A stretch of DNA of 64,000 nt from NCBI RefSeq assembly GCF_024713945.1, contig NC_134678.1:6448001-6512000 (forward strand), read 5' to 3'. The notes below the pieces were generated by a model. It searched no databases and was not told the DNA's origin. It saw only the letters and a program-made list of their open reading frames with translations. This document shows positions 61,778-64,000 of the stretch, piece by piece. The position numbers were made by a program, and so were the translations under genes. How positions within the stretch are numbered: the first letter of the stretch is position 1; every line of letters begins with the position of its first letter. The stretch is from Dermatophagoides farinae. Lineage: Eukaryota > Arthropoda > Arachnida > Sarcoptiformes > Pyroglyphidae.

Positions 61778-64000
61778 TCATACACCACCACCACTTCTTT
61801 CGACAGAAATTCTTGATTCAAGATTCAAAGCCTTTGCAAAACGATTATGAACGACAACACCGTTTTTGATACAACTCATCAATTCCAAATATTCACCAAA
61901 TTCGATGCGACCATTTTGATTTAGATCCACTTCGGATAATATTAGATGTAAATCATCATCAGTAACTTTAACACCTTGATCCTGTGTATTATTAACAACA
62001 ACAACAAAAAAAAATTAATTTGATTCACAAATTCAATTGATTCATTACTTACTTTTAATGATCTTCTTAGATCATTAATACCAATATATCCTTTACGATC
62101 TCGATCAAGTTCATGAAATCGTTTGCTCAATTGATTAATTTCATCTTTCGACATTGAAATTGGCAACTGTGATCGAATCATTTGATTAACACTGCGGCCC
62201 ATTTCACTGTTAAGGAATTCTTTCGCATTTTTAAGCTCTTCTTCCTGTTGTTTTTTACCCCATTTAAGTTCTTCACTCATAATTTCAACGATACGTGGTA
62301 AAACCTCTTCAGTGGCTTGAACATTTAGGAAAGCTAGTCGTGTTCGACGTGCTATAACATCGACAGCCGTAGAAGCATATTCTCTTATGGCATAACGAAC
62401 TTCGGCTTCAAGGTATGGAAATTCCGTATGTAATCGACGACCAACAACAGGCCATCTTTTTCCAGTAAGTTCAGCTAATCGTGCTACCGATTTAGCTTTA
62501 TCACCATACGTGGTGGCCAAATGGATTGCAACATCTTCTTCAAGACCATAATCTTGAACTAAATTAATGTGCATAGTGGGTGTCCATCCTTGTCCACCTT
62601 CTAATTTTAGACCAAGTGTCATACATTTGCCTGCATGACCTAGGGTATCAGGATTATCATTGATTGCAGCATCAACAGCCTCTTCAGCCATTACTCTATA
62701 AGTTGTCCATTTTCCACCAGCTACGGTTACTAGACCAGAATTTTTACATACATCAATGATATGATTACGAGCAATTGATTCAGTGTTTGGTTTAGATGGA
62801 TCTAATACCAGAGGACGTATACCAGCCCAAGCTGACATTACATCACCACGTCGTACATCGATTGTACCCGAAAGATAATGACGAATTTCATTCAATATGA
62901 ATTGAATATCTTGTTCAGTCGGTGATGGATGATGAGTTACTTCACATGAACGATCAGTCGTTCCAGCAATGGTCCATTTTTCCCATGGTAAAAAGAATAT
63001 AACACGACCATCACTAGTGGCCGGATCAAGTAATCCCATGCTCGATGGACTATAATATCCCGGTAATACAATATGTACACCGATACTTGGTTGACAGATT
63101 TTTCTCTGTGTTGAATCGCTCATCTGGCGAATTGAATCGGTAAATGGACCTGTAGCATTAATAATAACTTTAGCCTGTACATCCCATTCTTCATTTGTCA
63201 TTTGATCTTTCAGTCTAGCTCCGATTAATTTTCCAGTTTCAGGGTCTTTTCGTAATGAAACTACAGCCACATGATTAGCGACGGTAGCACCATATCTTGC
63301 AGCACTTAATGCTATAGCAATATTCATACGTGCATCATTATGTTGACCATCATAATAAACAATGGCACCTTTCAATGATTCGGATTTTAACATTGGAAAC
63401 AATTCTAATGCATTCTTTTTCGAAAGAAAATAGCTTGATTTAAGATTACGACTTCCGGCAACAAAATCATAGGCTTTAATTCCAACCCAAAAATATGGTA
63501 CTTGCCACCATTTATAAACTGGTAACATGATCGGCAATGCTGATGATAGATGTGGTGCTATATCCAACAGGTTGGCACGTTCTTGTAACTGTAAAAAAAA
63601 AAATTTAAAAATATTCGTGAAAATATTCAATTCAAATTGTAGAGAATAATAAAATGGATGCTTACAGCTTCTCGAACCATATGATATTGATCATAATCAA
63701 GTTTTAGGATTGCCTTTTGAAGATAACGAACACCACCATGAATTAATTTTGTTGAACGACTAGATGTACCGGATGAAAAATCATCCAATTCAACTAAAGC
63801 GGTAGACAAACCACGTGTAGTTGAATCTAACGCTACACCACAACCGGTTGCACCACCACCAATAACAAGAACATCGTAAATTTTATTTGGTTCTTTTAAT
63901 TTATTCAACATATCCATACGACTTGGCAATATTTTCAATGGTATTAATTTCTTTTTTTGTTCTTCAAAATCATTTTGCTGTGTATCGGCAACAACATCTC
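61778..64000 (-). CDS. GPD2: Glycerol-3-phosphate dehydrogenase, mitochondrial (FAD), 3' part
   Basis: The inner-membrane flavoenzyme of the glycerol phosphate shuttle, oxidising glycerol-3-phosphate and passing electrons to ubiquinone. Exons in the window: 64000-63666 (5' end outside the window), 63588-62053 and 61981-61778. The FAD-binding motif is [16 protein letters not shown], followed by [20 protein letters not shown], the typical substrate-site region. Later blocks include [15 protein letters not shown] and [14 protein letters not shown]. Two EF-hands end the protein, [11 protein letters not shown] and [12 protein letters not shown], both with plausible calcium ligands, as in animal GPD2. 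The C-terminus SVERSGGGV is variable. Splice phases fit and no break was seen. Confidence 0.96.

Overview
The window is compact, AT-rich animal nuclear DNA. Genes are split by short GT-AG introns (often 50-80 bp) and separated by low-complexity spacers rich in TGA/ATC, CA and poly-T/A runs. Gene content is arthropod-like: clathrin heavy chain, importin beta-1, Sec61 beta, XPB, RIM-binding protein and mitochondrial GPDH. Gene density, intron size and base composition best fit an acariform mite (Dermatophagoides-like). That assignment is inference; no rRNA, mitochondrial or other species-diagnostic sequence is present.

Layout: 1-3.2 kb, two tandem SLC25A1-type citrate carriers (first one cut by the window edge). 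3.5-5.9 kb, XPB/ERCC3. 8.1-15.7 kb, a 14-exon RIM-binding protein on the minus strand, followed by about 6.6 kb of microsatellite-rich non-coding DNA. 22.3-31 kb, mitochondrial methionine aminopeptidase, a full ABCA transporter and a PARN-type deadenylase with two reading-frame breaks. 31.2-32.3 kb, ABITRAM meeting a small coiled-coil gene tail to tail with 2 bp between the stop codons. 33.3-38.8 kb, clathrin heavy chain. 39.3-41.3 kb, a B4GAT1-like glucuronyltransferase. 42.8-43.6 kb, an unrecognised 209-aa protein.

43.7-55 kb is the accessory part. It holds three tandem minus-strand copies of a very divergent Argonaute-like gene (called A1, A2, A3 here). They have N-terminal, MID and PIWI-like segments, but no PAZ domain and no complete slicer tetrad. 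The MID lysine/glutamine pocket that holds a guide 5' phosphate is kept. A1 is intact. A2 has lost its first splice donor. A3 has a one-base frameshift and a 1,492-bp foldback element inserted at a TA in its 5' leader. Between A2 and A3 lie a collapsed remnant of another copy of the A1 locus and decayed transposon pieces, including a Helitron-type helicase.

57-64 kb returns to housekeeping genes: importin beta-1, Sec61 beta (start codon alone on its exon) and mitochondrial glycerol-3-phosphate dehydrogenase, which runs off the right edge.

The housekeeping genes act in unrelated pathways and show no operon-like logic. The Argonaute-like cluster is the candidate for an undescribed system: PAZ-less, catalytically dead Argonaute relatives that are duplicating and decaying beside a long inverted repeat.
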